Below, piece by piece: positions 10,272-24,900 of a DNA stretch of 64,000 nucleotides. The stretch is taken from the NCBI GenBank assembly GCA_029204225.1, contig CM055092.1, positions 73,942,857-74,006,856 on the forward strand, in the 5' to 3' direction. The position numbers were made by a program, and so were the translations under genes. Position 1 is the first letter of the stretch, and the number at the start of each line of letters is the position of its first letter. This stretch comes from Diphasiastrum complanatum (taxonomy: Eukaryota; Streptophyta; Lycopodiopsida; Lycopodiales; Lycopodiaceae). Under the pieces are notes generated by a model. That model made no database searches and was not told where the DNA came from. It saw only the letters and a list, made by a program, of their open reading frames with translations.

Positions 10272-12580
10272 TATAGAATTGAGATTACAACAAATTTTCA
10301 TAAAAGCAATCCCCAAGACAACACCATAAAGTGTGAAAACAAGATTTTGTCTAGTGAAGAGTATGTTTAGACAAAGTATGTCCAAACGAAAAGACATGAT
10401 GATATTAACCAACAAACCACACATCACACACACACACACACACACACACACACCAAAACGGGTCCAACTATCAAACCATTAACTAAACAACCAAAAAGCT
10501 TAAACTGTCTCTCTTTGTGAACATAGCACACCAAAACTTAAAAGAAAATGATTTTGCAAAGTACTAAACTTGCAATGCTATGGAATGGTTTTAAAACCAC
10601 CACGCAACATCTAGATTGGCATCATGGACTATCATGTCAACAATCAAATCACAACATTAAACATGAAAACAATAGAAATAAAATGCAAAAGCTTGTAAAA
10701 CATTGCCTTATGTGTACAAATTTAAGTCAATAAATGCTAGAAAATAGACAACCATATTTAGAAATACTATGTTGCATTAAGGTGGCACATAAAACTTTCC
10801 AAGCACTTACAATCAAATTCTTAAATGATGTGAAATATGTTCATGACATATTCTATACATATATTTAGATGACTACAAACTTGGCAAAACATAAGTTTAA
10901 GATTTTACATGATTTTCCAAACAAGTATAATTTTCCAAACAAGTATAAGAAGGTTGTTGACATGGTTTAGGCCTTTTATAAAATCGACAAAATGTAATCT
11001 ACAAGGGAGGAAAAATAGACTCCGTACAAAAGACATTCAAGTGGCTTTAATGGATGATAAATCTAGAAAGTTTCAAGCTCAAAAACTTGCTCCCAATAAA
11101 TGATCTTATGGGTCACAAATCCTCACTATTTTCAATTATATATCTATCAATAATGGAATGGAAGTCTTACTTGGTCAAACAAATGATTTCACAAGATGAT
11201 AACTTAATGCATGCATGTAATGCCTACCATGGATGACACATCATTTCTCATGCATATGAAAGATTAGGCTAGCATTGATGAAAATAATATCTAATAAATT
11301 CTCATGCATAAATTATTCTCTCTTATTCAACCTCTTTTCCATCAAGATACTTTCAATCACAAGATTCAATGAAATGACCATGTCTAGTCCACATGACATT
11401 GTTGAGAAAGGAAGTGTCATCATTGAACACAAGTTGACAAGATCAACATGGACAAACAACTCCTGACTCAATGATACCATATTGTCATACAACAATTGTA
11501 CCACCATTCAAATTGATTCCAAAACATGAATATTATTACTACTAAGATTTTTTGGCACCTTGAGATAAAAATTTGTAAATGGTACTCCCATATGGATCTC
11601 AAAGATTAACCAAGTAGAGAATGAGATTTGATTTTCTTGTCATATTCACAACATTGTGACACAACTCTAAAATAGGAAGGAATGCACACTACATGTTACA
11701 TGGGATTTGTATGGGACTTGTGTGCCCCATAAATGGATTCCAAATATGGAATTTCAAAAGAGCACATAAAAATGGCATTTGCTTCATAAAAAAGCAACAA
11801 AATTGGCTGAAATTTATTATAGAACAAAAACCATCAACTTTGGCTACACACTGGCACCAACCTTGTGAAGGTATTAGATGGCACTTTTGATGCACACTTG
11901 TATAAAACTATAGTTCCTACATAAAGTTGTTATCATTACTATCAAATTATAATGCATAAATGCTGATACGCATTGTACTAACTACGAGGAAAATCAATAA
12001 AGCTCCTATCTTGATGATATTTTAATTCCATTTTCAACAAATTTGTCTAATAATGTATTTGTTAAGATTCAAGTGTCATATGTATGTGATGCAAAATATA
12101 AGTGACATCAACTTTGTATATAATTCACGTTATTGCCATGATTACTCAATGTGTTCTATATAAAAAAATTAAGCTATTTGCCAACACTAGCTTTCATTAT
12201 GCACAATATGTACAATTTACATCCACATAGGCTCCACAAGATTCCAGGATAAGGCTCCTCTATATCACATTTCTATAACAATTAGGACTGAGTTTGTCTT
12301 CATTGATGCAAAATTATAGTTATGTAGCAATTTTGTGAAAATTTTGATTCTCAATGCACTAAGATGCTTGCAAGTGTGCCTTATCAATCTGCAAAAAATG
12401 CAAGAGTGTGCCTCCCACAAGGGCTAACCCCCAAACGAGTCAAAAACATGAAACAACATATATGCTTCTCATTTATTGACCAATTAAACATAGACAAACC
12501 CAATTGCAGTAGCATCAACAACATGCACAATTTATTGAAAATTGCCACATGAGCACCCGCACACGTGCACACACACAAAC
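10272..12580. other. unassigned AT-rich sequence
   Basis: No coding motif found on either strand. It includes a (CA)n microsatellite at 10425-10453 and a short duplication of TTTTCCAAACAAGTATAA near 10912-10950. Confidence 0.5.
10425..10453 (+). repeat. (CA)n microsatellite
   Basis: About 14 CA units. Confidence 0.95.
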
Positions 12581-12649
12581 ATTGCAAGGATATACATTAA
12601 ACCAATTAGAAAACACCACATTGCAAGGATATACATTAAACCAATTAGA
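12581..12649 (+). repeat. 39-bp tandem duplication
   Basis: ATTGCAAGGATATACATTAA begins at 12581 and again at 12620. Confidence 0.9.
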
Positions 12650-15516
12650 ATGGAGTCCACTAGATATAAAAACAAATTTTGCAAACGGATTAAGGATGCA
12701 ATCTACAAACTCATACATCTTGTTGATAATTAAAGGGCAGTATAGCCAATATACAATTGCTACAGTTGATGAAGCTGAAGCCCTTTTGCCTAATGGAAAA
12801 AGTGAGCATGGCATAAATATCGAACCAATGACTATCAATAAGAGAAAACATTCTCAAACATATTCATCAAGAAAGGTAAAATTCCTAGTTATGGGCTTAC
12901 AAGAGGTCACAACAACCAGCTTAAAATGCATGGAGCCAAAATACGTGAGAATGGTAGCAGCCAGGTTTGATTGCTTCACAGTTCTGATTGCTACTGCTCA
13001 AGGGGGACCATAGATTATCATGAATGGGTAAATCTGTCAACAAGAAATGAGCAGCTACCAAAATATTAAGCATTTACTAGCAGTAAGAGACAAGAATCAA
13101 AAGATACAGTACAGCGAGAATGTCACAAAAAGGATGAAAAGGACACAATAGTCACGACAGCTCTACCTGAAGGCAATCTGGTCTCAATAACCTATCGGCC
13201 ATACTTGGTCAACTCGGCAAATCTGAATGACAAAAATTTTCTCAGCCTTTAAACAGTTGATTTGAATCTGATTCAGTCGACTTCACATTCGGGACCATAC
13301 CATTAAGCAACGGTGGCCATGCGCGACCATGACATATGCACAATCATCCCAGAAGCATGGTTAAAGTTCAAAAAAAAACACTGCTATATCAACTTGAACA
13401 CTCCACTGGCTGTCGCAGGGGTGCCACAGCAGCTATATAAAGTAGTCCTTCACTCTTTCTCCTTCTTACATTGTTATTCTCCAGTTTTCTTCATGCTTTT
13501 TAAAATCTTTCTGACTTTCAAATTCAAATGGTTGAGTGTGGCCCAAATACTCAAATAGATGTGGTTACTCTCCGTCCTTTCCTCTCTCATCCAAGAGTAC
13601 TTTACTCTATCAGATTATTTCAGTAAACTTTATGCGATTCGGTATTCTTTATTTTAATGTGATGTTTCTATTTTGAAACTTGTGCTCCTATTATCCAATA
13701 ATAAGAAGCTAAGTATCACATGTATGAAATTGTGCAATTTGCAGAGACCATGCATACTTTATCAAACTGTATGCTTTGCAGCATCATGCATATACAAGTT
13801 TGGCTAAAATATAGACACTTCAAATACCCATATGCAGAAGGCCATAATGGACATAAGGCAGCAGGACATCAGCAATGTCAACGTAGCCCAAGCTAGCCCA
13901 TGAATATAGAACTACAAATGACAAACATTGGGGCTATATTGGAATCGAAAAGGACCTCTATTTCCAAGAACGTGAATAAGCTTAATCACCTTTCATATAT
14001 CGTCCGGAAGAAATACGTGATCTTTTCAAAATATCAGAGAACAATCTCATCAATAGACCACCAATTAAGCTCCACTTTTAGCTTCTCCCCATGGTGTCTT
14101 TTAATGGCTTAGCTGATACCGTTTGCCATAATGCTAGGTATGAAAATACTAATCCCTTGGACCTCTTGAACATTCCCTTGGAATACATCACATTGGAGAA
14201 GCTCTTCTATGGGGCAAATTTCACCACAACCTTTTACCACGTGTGAAGGCTTTTGGTGAAGGCTTCACAACGATCGTCAAAACGAAACCCTGCTACTGTC
14301 CCCCTTGATAATCACTCCACATGCCAAGAGGGGAAGCAATAGCTTGTTGGGTATCTTCAAGCAGAATCTGCCTAAAAGGCAAACAAGAGGACAGCAGAAA
14401 GCACGACTAGAACTACTGGCAAGTGAACATAAACATGTCCCCTTGTGTAAAAAAACTTTCACAGAAAGAACAGCCCCTTCGAATTAATAATTTGCCACAA
14501 AGTCCAGACTCATATTCTATGAAAGCTGATCAACTGAGTTGCAACAGCCAATTTACAACATAACAAGCCATGCACAGCATGCCAGCAGGATGCCAACCGA
14601 AAAAAAGTTCTTACCATTCAATTCAGCTTGAGTTAACTTGATTGGCACAGGACATGTCATCAGCAACAAGAGCTAGTACAAATTAATAAATAGATAAGCA
14701 ATAAGAAATAATGCACTGTTAGACACGTAGGGTTGACCGTTGGATCATGCAGAGCTGCACATCTACCAGCAAGGTGTTCTTGTTAATAGATGAGGCATCC
14801 TGTGTCTCGAGTACGAACTTCATTACGCTTTATAGGCACAATCTACTTTAAAATATTGGACAAGTCGATAAAGTGATTATGCTATCGAAAATCTATCCCC
14901 ATTTCTGGCCATCCAACAGAGTCTATCCATCAAGAGCACGACTCTCCCTGCCTGTTGAAATGAAATTAAACGATTTCATGACTGCTCATCCGCCACTAGC
15001 TCCTCTTCTAAGCTTTGACAAATATCAGGTACAGTACAGTCTCCAAAAGTCAGAAAGGTGAAGATATCTCTTTTGATCGAAGTCATAACTAAGAAGCTGT
15101 AAACCAGAAAACCATCACTACCGCAGTTACACAAGAGCTGCTATGCTATCGAAACGATCTAGGGATGGTATAATCATCCTACGCAGTGCCATGAAAGCAA
15201 ACACTATCATCACTCAGAATTCTAAATAATTGTGTACGAACATTTCATCATTCATTTTGAAGACGCACGTCTGCGGGAAGCCATGCTACATAAATACGCA
15301 TAACCGCATGTGATAACATCACCATATAAAGTAGGAAAGAGCAGCCACTTGATTGAAATTGCGCAACATGCTCATTGATGAGTGCCAGCCGCAAAATTGT
15401 CAGAAGTAACATACTTTAACCGGTGTTTTTAAGTACGGTGTAAGATGGGAACTCCTAGACAGGTGGAGAGAACATCATTTCAAAACACACCTGCCGATGC
15501 AATTATTTAAGTCAAA
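12650..15516. other. unassigned sequence 3' of the RRM gene
   Basis: No gene supported. An open frame at 12549-13013 (ending VAARFDCFTVLIATAQGGP) has protein-like composition but matches nothing I recognise. A good TATA-like string (CTATATAAAG) is at 13432-13441 on the + strand with no gene evident downstream. The part nearest 15516 should hold the 3' UTR of the RRM gene. Confidence 0.45.
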
Positions 15517-16813
15517 CTAGCGACGACGGTCTCGCCCACGTAAAGGTGAGCGATCACGGCCACGAGCAGGTGAGCGTTCAAAATGGCCACCACGTCGAGG
15601 GACAGGTACCTTTGCGAATGCTACACGCAAGGTATAAGAATCAGGATCCTTCTCGTCGAACTTATATCCTGCCAAAGTATAAATAGCAACAATTAGAGCA
15701 AGTTAATCATTTACTTTTGAGAGTCTTTGATTTTTGTCTCATAAAGCGAAGATCTTGTTGGACAAGGGGGTGTGCCACGAAAAACATGAATGTTCCAAGG
15801 ATTACGAATCTCTTCTAGAGCCAATTGTACTCCACTGTTCAATATGTTTCCTACAAGAACGAAATTGGATCAACGTTTTGTGACTCCCAGTGAACGCACT
15901 CTCTTCTCTTGTCCGATCACGAAGGCGGTAAAAAAAATTTAGGCAGCTGAATTTTATGTAGGCAAAACTTTGGTTCATACAAGCAGCTGTCGATTTATAG
16001 TTGCCAACGATTGGCCAGTGCAGGGTGTTATAAATGTTCCAAAAATATTTTTCTGATATGAGCTTCACACAATGTTCGCCCGCCCTCTACACAAGTTAAT
16101 CACAACGCACAAAACCAAAAATCCAAACGTTGTGTACATAGAGTCATCACCTTAACACTGAGAAGTTTGACTGACTTCTGTTAAAGGCATAAGCAGAGAA
16201 ATATTTACCCTCTAAAGCTTCCAAAGCAGTGGCTGCACATTTTGCATCAGCAAATTCCACAAAACAGAGAACTACCTTCTCTCCATCCACCTGCACTTAC
16301 AACAAAAGCACTCAAAATTAGATACGCATGCACGCAATGCTGACACTATTATGCCTGCAATTGAAGATAGGGAAGTTAAAATGGATTGTTGCTATATGAC
16401 TTAGTCAAGGTATTTAAACATGTAGATTCGCAACTTATAATGCAACAAAGGGACAAGTCACACACTCAAGCTTCAGTTTACATGCAGGATCTTTTGCATA
16501 GAGAAAGGGTAAAGCGAAGTTATAAGATACAGTATGCAACGAAATCAGATGTCTCCACTGCAATCACACCTTAAAGGTAAATCAAATAACATAAGTACCT
16601 TGGTTCCTACATAAGTACCCAAGGTAGGTAGGTGGCAAAGACCAAATGTTGTGACGTCACTACATAAGTACCCAAGGTAGGTAGGTGTAAATCACATAAC
16701 CAAAGCCTTAGACCATCATGCATAGCGACAACCAAATGCTACAGCATGCGCCCTTGCTACGCCTTCTCGGCACGGCCTCCGTGCGCGCCCTTCCTAGGGG
16801 GAGAGAGGAGGGA

Positions 16814-16850
<37 letters not shown>

Positions 16851-16883
16851 CATGACATAGGGAAAAAAATAGAGGAGAATGGT

Positions 16884-16922
<39 letters not shown>

Positions 16923-18212
16923 GGTGTGCCATATGGGGAGAGTTAGGAGTGACATAAGAAAAGAAAGAGAGAAGAGTGATGAACAGGCCTGCATTTTAAA
17001 GTCTTCCCAACTCTTCACACCCGGTTTTCCATTCATAGAAATGCATTTTTATTTTAACCTTTCCAGTGGAAAGTCTGTTAATCTAAAAAATCCTTAAAGT
17101 GCCTTTCAAATTCAGTGAAATCTTTGCTAATGAAAGTCTCTTTTGTTTAACACCTTTCATCATGAAAGTATATACTTGTCCTTTTGTTTAACACCTTCCA
17201 CCATGAAAGTTATTTGAGGCCCTACCGAATGGTTGCATACTATGTCATACATCCTACTCCATGCATAAAAGATTCTATTTCACATTTTGAACTAAAAGAT
17301 GTTCATGTGGGAGGATGCACTCATGCCACATGAACATAAGCACAAATGTGGCACACAAATATCTTTATATTTATAAACTAGTTGGTTGTGCCCATCGATG
17401 GCGAACAATGGACACTTATCCACAAAAAGTGTTTATATATTTTTGGAGACTATGTTTTTTTACCATTATTTTGAAACCTATTTAGCTTTTTCCTTTGTAA
17501 TAGGGTGACATGTTTTGCGCATGTGTATGGGTGCACCCATGCATCCTCCTCCTCTCACCCATGCATGAGCTTTTTCTAACTAAAAAACTTGGGGAGGAGG
17601 GTAGGCATCCTTTTTTAAACTTAGAGCTAGCGCTCATAAGAAGATTGCAATACCCCCGCCAACAGACACCAAAGCTCCTTCTCTCTCAAAGATCCTCTGT
17701 CCACCCAGCGAGCTATTTAAACAACTTCACACCATCTCTGGATTCACATCATTATATACTTTCTAGCTTTCTAGCTGATGCTGCCAGTCTCTCTCTATCT
17801 TTCGGGCATAGTTTAGAGGTGACGACAGAACTTCCTAAATTCTGCAGGCAAAACAATGCAGGCTTAATATGATAATTTATTGAAAAGTAAATAAGAAGAG
17901 GCTATGTTTGTGTTTGAAAATGAGACGGCACGTGAAGCAGCTAGATTTTGATTATGGCGAATCTCTTGATAGAACTAACTGCCAGAGGGAAGAGCGCAGA
18001 CAGCGATGTTGCCTGGAAATTGTTTGTGCTCCATAAGGATGAGCATAAGCTCTCTCTCTGGAGCGTCAGCAATGCGCTGTGATGGGTTGTGAAGATCAGC
18101 GAGCCAGTCTACCAGTCTGTAACATCCTATAACACCATCAAACAGGCCTCTTGCAAACAGTGCCGCTATTGGTACTTCTGCAACTTTGCATTTGGACTCG
18201 GCATTCTCACGG

Positions 18213-18287
<75 letters not shown>

Positions 18288-18828
18288 CTGTCAGTTCTCA
18301 CAGTCCCTCTCTCTCACGGTTCTCACGAACCCATATCTCTCTCGAATTGCGGCCCCTCCAGTCACCCATCTCTCTCTCACGAACCGCTTGCGGCCCCTCC
18401 CTTCATGGTGTTTGCGGCCCCTCCAGTCTCTCACTCACTCACGGTTCTCAAGGGTGCATGTTGACCCCTCCGAGCGATGCTACCTGGAAATTGTTTGTGC
18501 TCCATAAGGATGAGCATAAGCTCTCTCTCTGGAGCGTCAGCAATGCGCTGTGATGGGTTGTGAAGATCAGCGAGCTCCTATAAAACCACCTCCACTGGCC
18601 GCCATCAAACACCAAAGCTCCTTCTCTCTCAAAGATCCACTGTCCACCCAACGAGGTATTAAAACATATTCAAAGGCCAACGAGCTTTTGCCATTAAACA
18701 GGCCTCCTGCAAACAGTGCCGCTATTGGTACTTCTGCAACTGTGCATTTGGACTCGGCATTCTCACAGTTCCTCTCTCTCTCTCTCACTCACGGTTCCTC
18801 TCTCTCTCTTCCACTCACGGTTCTCACG

Positions 18829-18905
<77 letters not shown>

Positions 18906-21900
18906 TGTTGGTTCTCACGGTCCCTCTCTCTCACTCACTCACGGTTCTCACGGTTCTCACGAACCCATCTCTTTCTCAGATTGCGGCCCCTCCAGTCACC
19001 CATCTCTCTCTCACGAACCACTTGCGGCCCCTCCCTTCACGGTGTTTGCGGCCCCTCCAATCACTCACTCACTGGCCGTCGCTAACTGTCAGAGATACCT
19101 TATCGGTTCTCACGGGGGCATGTTGGCCCCTCCGAAACGACCGCAAAGGAGTGTTTGCGGCCCCTCCAGTCACTCACTCACTGGTCGTTGCTGATCTGCA
19201 AACACACCTTATACCACTCTCAATCTCAGTCCACCAACACCTTGCCCCTCAAATCATGTCTAAAAATTACTACCTAATTGAACTCTTTGATAGCTGAATA
19301 CAGTCTAATTACTATCTGCTATTGCAGCTTCGGAAATCTACAAGAGTATTGTGCTCATCACATTTGATCCACTCAACTACTCTGAATATGAGTCCATCGA
19401 CACCTTGCCCTCAAGTCCTGTCTGAAAATCACTTTCTAATTGGACTCTTTTTTGAAAAATACAGTCTGATTGCAATCTTCTACTACAACTTTGAAAATCT
19501 AGAAGAGTATTGTGCTCCACGCTCTACTCTCAATATCATCCACACTCTACTCTCAATATCATCCACCAACACCTTGCCCTCAAATCCTATTTACGAATCA
19601 CTTCCTGATTGAAAGAATTATTCCTGAGCTGATCAATTCAATGTAATCCCTTTGAAAATAATATTATATCTATCTCTCTATTTTGCTCCTGCAGCTCTGA
19701 AATTCTTACAGCACTATTCATGTGCAAAAATTAGACACTATTAATTGTTCTATGTTTCAGTATACAAAAGCATGATTAAAAATACAAAAGTTCTGCTACA
19801 TTGATTTTGCAAACACACCTTATACCTCACCTTGATATGAAAAACAAACTACATATCTAGAATAATACTATACCAGTAGATCACTCTGCTCTTGCAATCC
19901 AAAGGAGTTCACTGAAATTCGAGAAAATCATTAACGCCATTTCCGAGTGTGTTGATCTTCACAAGAATGTCCAGGCGATAAATAGCCTTCCCCATAGATG
20001 GATAGCACGTGACATCGCCAACTTTGTTCTGATTACAACGTAATGCATACAACCTAATGCCTACAACATAGTGCCTGAATCCTAAAGCCTGCTGCCTAAA
20101 ATGTAATGCATGAAGCTATCCCCCAAACCATTGATCTATCTCTCACTCTCTTAATACAAGTTTTCATGTATTTGATTGTTTCCCAATGTTTGATACAAAA
20201 CCTGATCGTTTTTGTTCCAATTTTTGCAGGTGTTTTGCATTTGAGGGAGTGATTCCATGACATGGACACTCCCGAGTGTGTGCGAGGCAACCCTTCATAC
20301 ATCACTCTAGAGGGTGAGAGCCAATCTGCAAGAAGGAAGAGGTTGCATAGGAAGCGACAAGCAGTGCGTAGGGCATTGTCGCTTGCACCTGTAGTTCGTG
20401 TCGTTGAGGAGGCAACATGTTCGACCGCAAGTTTGGTTTCAAACGTGCAAAGCGTCGAGCACATAGTGACTGTTGGTGTCAGTGGTGTGGGTAGTTCGGG
20501 GGGGTTGTCACGCCAGAGCACGTGCGTGGCAATCCCATGTATAGAACGCTGGAGTTGGAGTCTAGGTCGGAGGCTTCTCCCTCATGAGTTGGAGCAGGTT
20601 CAGCAGGGTGTTCATAGGGATGTAGTTGATTTAGCCACCATTGCGAGTATTGATGATGACACTCCTCTTGGAGTAGATGTTGGTTTGCCTGTGAGAGGGT
20701 TAGAGTTTGAGGAGGATGTTACACCAAGCAGTTTGGGAGTAAGGTCGATCACACAAGTTTGCTCACCTATGAGAGGAGTAGAGTCAAGAGAGGCAATTTT
20801 GGCCTATGTCATGCCTATGTGGTCTGCCATGCAAGCCTATCGTAGGCCTACATGGTTTGCCACATGTCAGCTTTCGAGCCCACCTCTGTCTATGGTGACA
20901 AGCTTTTAAGCCCCACTTCTTTCTCTCTCTAGGTCCACTCAAGCCTACGTGGCAAAGCCTGGTTGGCTTGTCACACAAGCCTATGGCAAGCCTGTTAAAA
21001 ATTGTAAAACATCTCTATCTTATGTTTGTTGATGTTTGGAGGTCCTATCCATGTAAGCACTTTGTACATATCCAAGGTATGTGAATTGAGCACATATCCT
21101 TGTAGAATAGGGCGAGTTTGGGTTAGGTAGATCAAATTCTAATGACATGCATAAAGTCTAGTTGGTCTAGTATGACATGCAATGATGTTGACAATGTCTA
21201 ATTTGACATGCATATAGAAATCACATGGAATTGATCAATTATGACCTTGTAGAAACTCGAGCCACAATAAATGCATCGTGTCCTAAGTTTCCATTGTGAC
21301 ATGCAAGGCATACAAACATTCTAATGGACACATGCATGTAGTTTTGTACATGGCTAGTTGAGAAATTGTCATTTGGAGAAAGTAGGTAAAAGTTAGGTGC
21401 AATCTGTGCATGCAAGCAGTTAGGTGTCAAGATAATAGTAGTTTGCACTTGAATAGGTGTAGGATATCCATTGAATGCAAGGAGTACCATGAATTTTGGC
21501 TCTCCTATATATGTACATGTCACTCTCATTCATTTCTAATGAAGAATCAAGCATTGGTAATGTCATATGTCAAATTTGAAACTCATTTTATGTTGCTTGT
21601 AATTGTACTCTCTCTCTAACCCGGATTTTGTGTCTTCTTCATACATGATCAAGCTTGTGTACTTTCCCTATTTGTGAGGAATTACTGTAGCTTTGATCTG
21701 TAGCATTCTAGATTGTGCTCTAGCCATAGATCTGTTGATAGATTGCAAGATTGCTCTATAGGTGACCTGTGTGCCACCACAAAGCATGGTAAAGATCATT
21801 CACACATTTCTTGTGGTTCCCCACACGTGTAAATTTGCTAGATTTTCATCATGGTATCAGAGCCATACCGTGCTTTGAATGCTACTAACATCAGGTGTTT

Positions 21901-24900
21901 GAAGAATTCAGTGACAATTCAAGCTAGAAAGTTGTTTAGCACTTTTCTGCTATCTATTCTTGAACGGTTTTTGGATGAATGAGGTTAGAACTGATATTTT
22001 CAGTCCAGAACAGAGGATGTACAGAATTCTGACTTTTCACACGTGTAAAAACCATAATACTTCATTTGACTCTATTTCCTTGGTGTTAGGTCCAAAGGTA
22101 CTGACATTATAGCTTGTTGAAAAGCTAGAAGAACCCTCTTTCCATTGCAATTGGTTTCAATTCATTCTGATAATCCTAGAGAAAGTTATTAGACTTTTAA
22201 GAAGGGTAGGGAGTGACCCAAAACCCGAGTGGACACTTTTTGAATTGATTATATTGTATGCATGATTCATCATTCACAATTTTTGGTACTCAATTTGAGA
22301 TAGAATTGGATAAGTCAAGATTTTGTTGTCACAGTCACATCTTTTCACACAAAGGGTTGTGTTCGAGTTGAATGTGTGTTTCTAAAGTGTTTTTCATTCA
22401 TTTGAAACTCGTGGAAAAATTTGACGTCAGAATTGTAAGTGTTTCATCAGAAGATAGAGGTTAGATCCAAATTCAAAGTGATTGATTTTCTGTTGTGAGC
22501 AAGATCTCACATAACTGTTGCAAGTTTTTTGCATAGGATTTGGTAGAATACCCAATTGTTTTTGGTTCCTAATCAAATCCATTTTTTTGTGTATACCAAT
22601 TCAACAAACTTGAGATCTAGACAAAATTTTGAGTCATGTAACAAATTGTTTCATACAATTTGAGTGTATATGAGTCAATAGTGTTGTCTTTAAGCATTTC
22701 ACACATGCCAAAAGAAGAAAGTACCAAAATTTGTCTATATTCCAATTTAAGTTGAGAGGTTATCTAGTTTGTCTTGTTTTGGTGGAATATTGAGACCTAT
22801 CTCAAATTCAGTTGCAAGATTTTGCATAGGATTTGGTAGTACACCCAATTGTTTTGGTTCCTATAGTAAAAAGGAGCAACACACTCAATTCCTATAGTTA
22901 GAAGTGTAGCAAACATATTGTTGTCCATTTACAAGAAGTTTTCACATTCATGGCATCTGTAGGAAATTTTCTCTTTGAAGTATTGAGAGACTAAATACCT
23001 CCAACTATTCAATTTGGAAGGATAGGATAGAATCTTTGTTGATTCTTTATGGTGTAAGGGACATAGTATTAGGAATTGAAGTTGAACATGATGCTTATGA
23101 TGAGGCTCAGAGATTCAAGAAGAGAGCAAAAATTGCTCTTCATATCATCAAATTGAACATCTCTAATGAGATGTTGAGAGAAATAGGTTCATGTACCTCA
23201 GCCAAGCAGACTTGGGAAACCATTAAGAACAATTTTGAAGCAAAGATCACATCAAGACTTTTTTACTTTTTCTAGTTTCCAAAGAGTTGATGAAAGTGCT
23301 TCAAGTTTTATAATGAGAGTTAAAAATCTTCTCAGAGAGATAGCATGCATAGAAGATACTCTAGAGAATAGTCAACTTGTTCAAGTAGTCCTTAATGGAC
23401 TTAGAGAAGAGTCTGCAAATGTTGTGCAAACTTATGCTATCAAGGAGGAGCTACCATCTATGGAGGCTCTGCATAATATTCTTATTGCTGAAGAATGCAG
23501 GCAAAAGAACAAGCTGTCAAAGATCAACACACTCTCAAGAAAGAATGGTGGTTGTGGCAAAGCTCACTTTGCCAAGATCAAGTCAAGAGGGAGGAGCAAG
23601 AACAAATTTTCTCAAGCCTTCACCAAGGACAAAGCAAAGGACAAAGACCAAGGAGGAGTAGAAGATGACTCAACTCATTCTTCTATCTTCAAGAAGAAGA
23701 CTCAAGAAGATCAAGCCAATTTTAACATAAAAGATTCACATGCAAGTTGTGGAAAGGCATCTCTCATGATGTCTAGCTTCGGATCTTTACTCTTTAATAA
23801 TGTATTTTGGTATATTGATAGTGGTGCATCATTATATATGAGTTGCACTAAAAGTTCTTTTGTTTCTCAAGAACCTTTTCAAGAACTTAAAGATTCAATA
23901 TACACAGTTGTTGGTGATGCATGCTCAGTTGAAGGAGTTGGAATTTGTTCCTTGAATCTTGCATCTTCTATGAGTTTATCACTTTCCAATGTACTTTACG
24001 TTCCTAATCTCACAAAAAATGTGATTAGTGTTGAAAAGTTATTTGATGATGGTTTTGAAGTGGAATTTAATGTCAATAATTGTTTCATAAAGAAAGGTGA
24101 TGTGATCCTAGCAAGTGGATCTGGATATGGAGGCAATTTCAAGTTAGATGTGCATGAAAATGCAAGTGCATGTGATGTTGCATTGATGACTTGTCTTTCC
24201 AAGGAGGAAGTATGGCATAGGAGGTTGCATGTTACAAATTTCAGATCTATGTCTTCAATAGTCAAAGAGATCAAGCCAAGAGTGGCTTATTCTATGGCAA
24301 AATCACATATTGATCCATATTTGATGTCTTCTACAAAGACAAAACATCCTATGAAGTTGGAACACTCGGATCTTGACCTTTCTTCATCTATAAGCAAGGA
24401 AGTTGCCTCTTGTTTTTCTACTCTTATTGACGGTTTCACAAGTAACCATTGGCTATGTGTTGTCTTTTCAAGTTTTATGGTGCATGTGTATTTTCTATCA
24501 TGCAAAACTTTATAGAGTTATGGAGCTAATGGAAGGAGTGCACTATATGGAGTCTTGTTCAATTATAAGCCTAAGGTTGTGTACCTTAGTGTTCTTGAAG
24601 ATTATTGTTTTGCATATGTTTTCTTGGAAGGAAAGAAGGATGGAGATCCTAGTTTATGGATCATGGTTGGATGCTTATCCACCAAGGAAGGCTACAAAGA
24701 CTTTACACTCTCTATCTCGAAGGTTATTGAGCATGAAGATATTTTTGTCTTTCATGAAGATCTAGTTTCAATCTTGGAAGGGGCCGAGAGCACAGTGTCT
24801 CTTATTGCATCAAAAGTTCATTCTATGGATAAAAGCCAACTTATGATGGGGTCCAGGTTTGAGGAGGAGTATCCTCAACATGCATATCCAAGAAGATCTT

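Larger units (their letters stand above)
17665..19200 (+). repeat. duplicated CT-rich block inside intron 5
   Basis: Several modules occur twice in the same order. CACCAAAGCTCCTTCTCTCT is at ~17669 and ~18609. GGAAATTGTTTGTGCTCCAT is at ~18016 and ~18486. AACAGTGCCGCTATTGGTAC is at ~18157 and ~18712. GCGGCCCCTCCAGTCAC recurs several times after each (CT)n array. The duplicated interval is roughly 470-560 bp. A short frame at 17954-18082 (MANLLIELTARGK... to SLWSVSNAL) and its second copy are repeated; I recognise neither it nor the opposite frame. Confidence 0.8.

Noticed and set aside
12549-13013. 154-codon open frame as a gene
   Set aside because: It overlaps a tandem duplication at its start and has no recognisable domain.
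13432-13441. TATA box (CTATATAAAG) as promoter of a + strand gene
   Set aside because: No coding region or exon pattern could be supported downstream.
23996-24274. Minus-strand frames across copia C1 and C2
   Set aside because: The plus strand carries the recognisable gag-pol motifs, so these are shadows.
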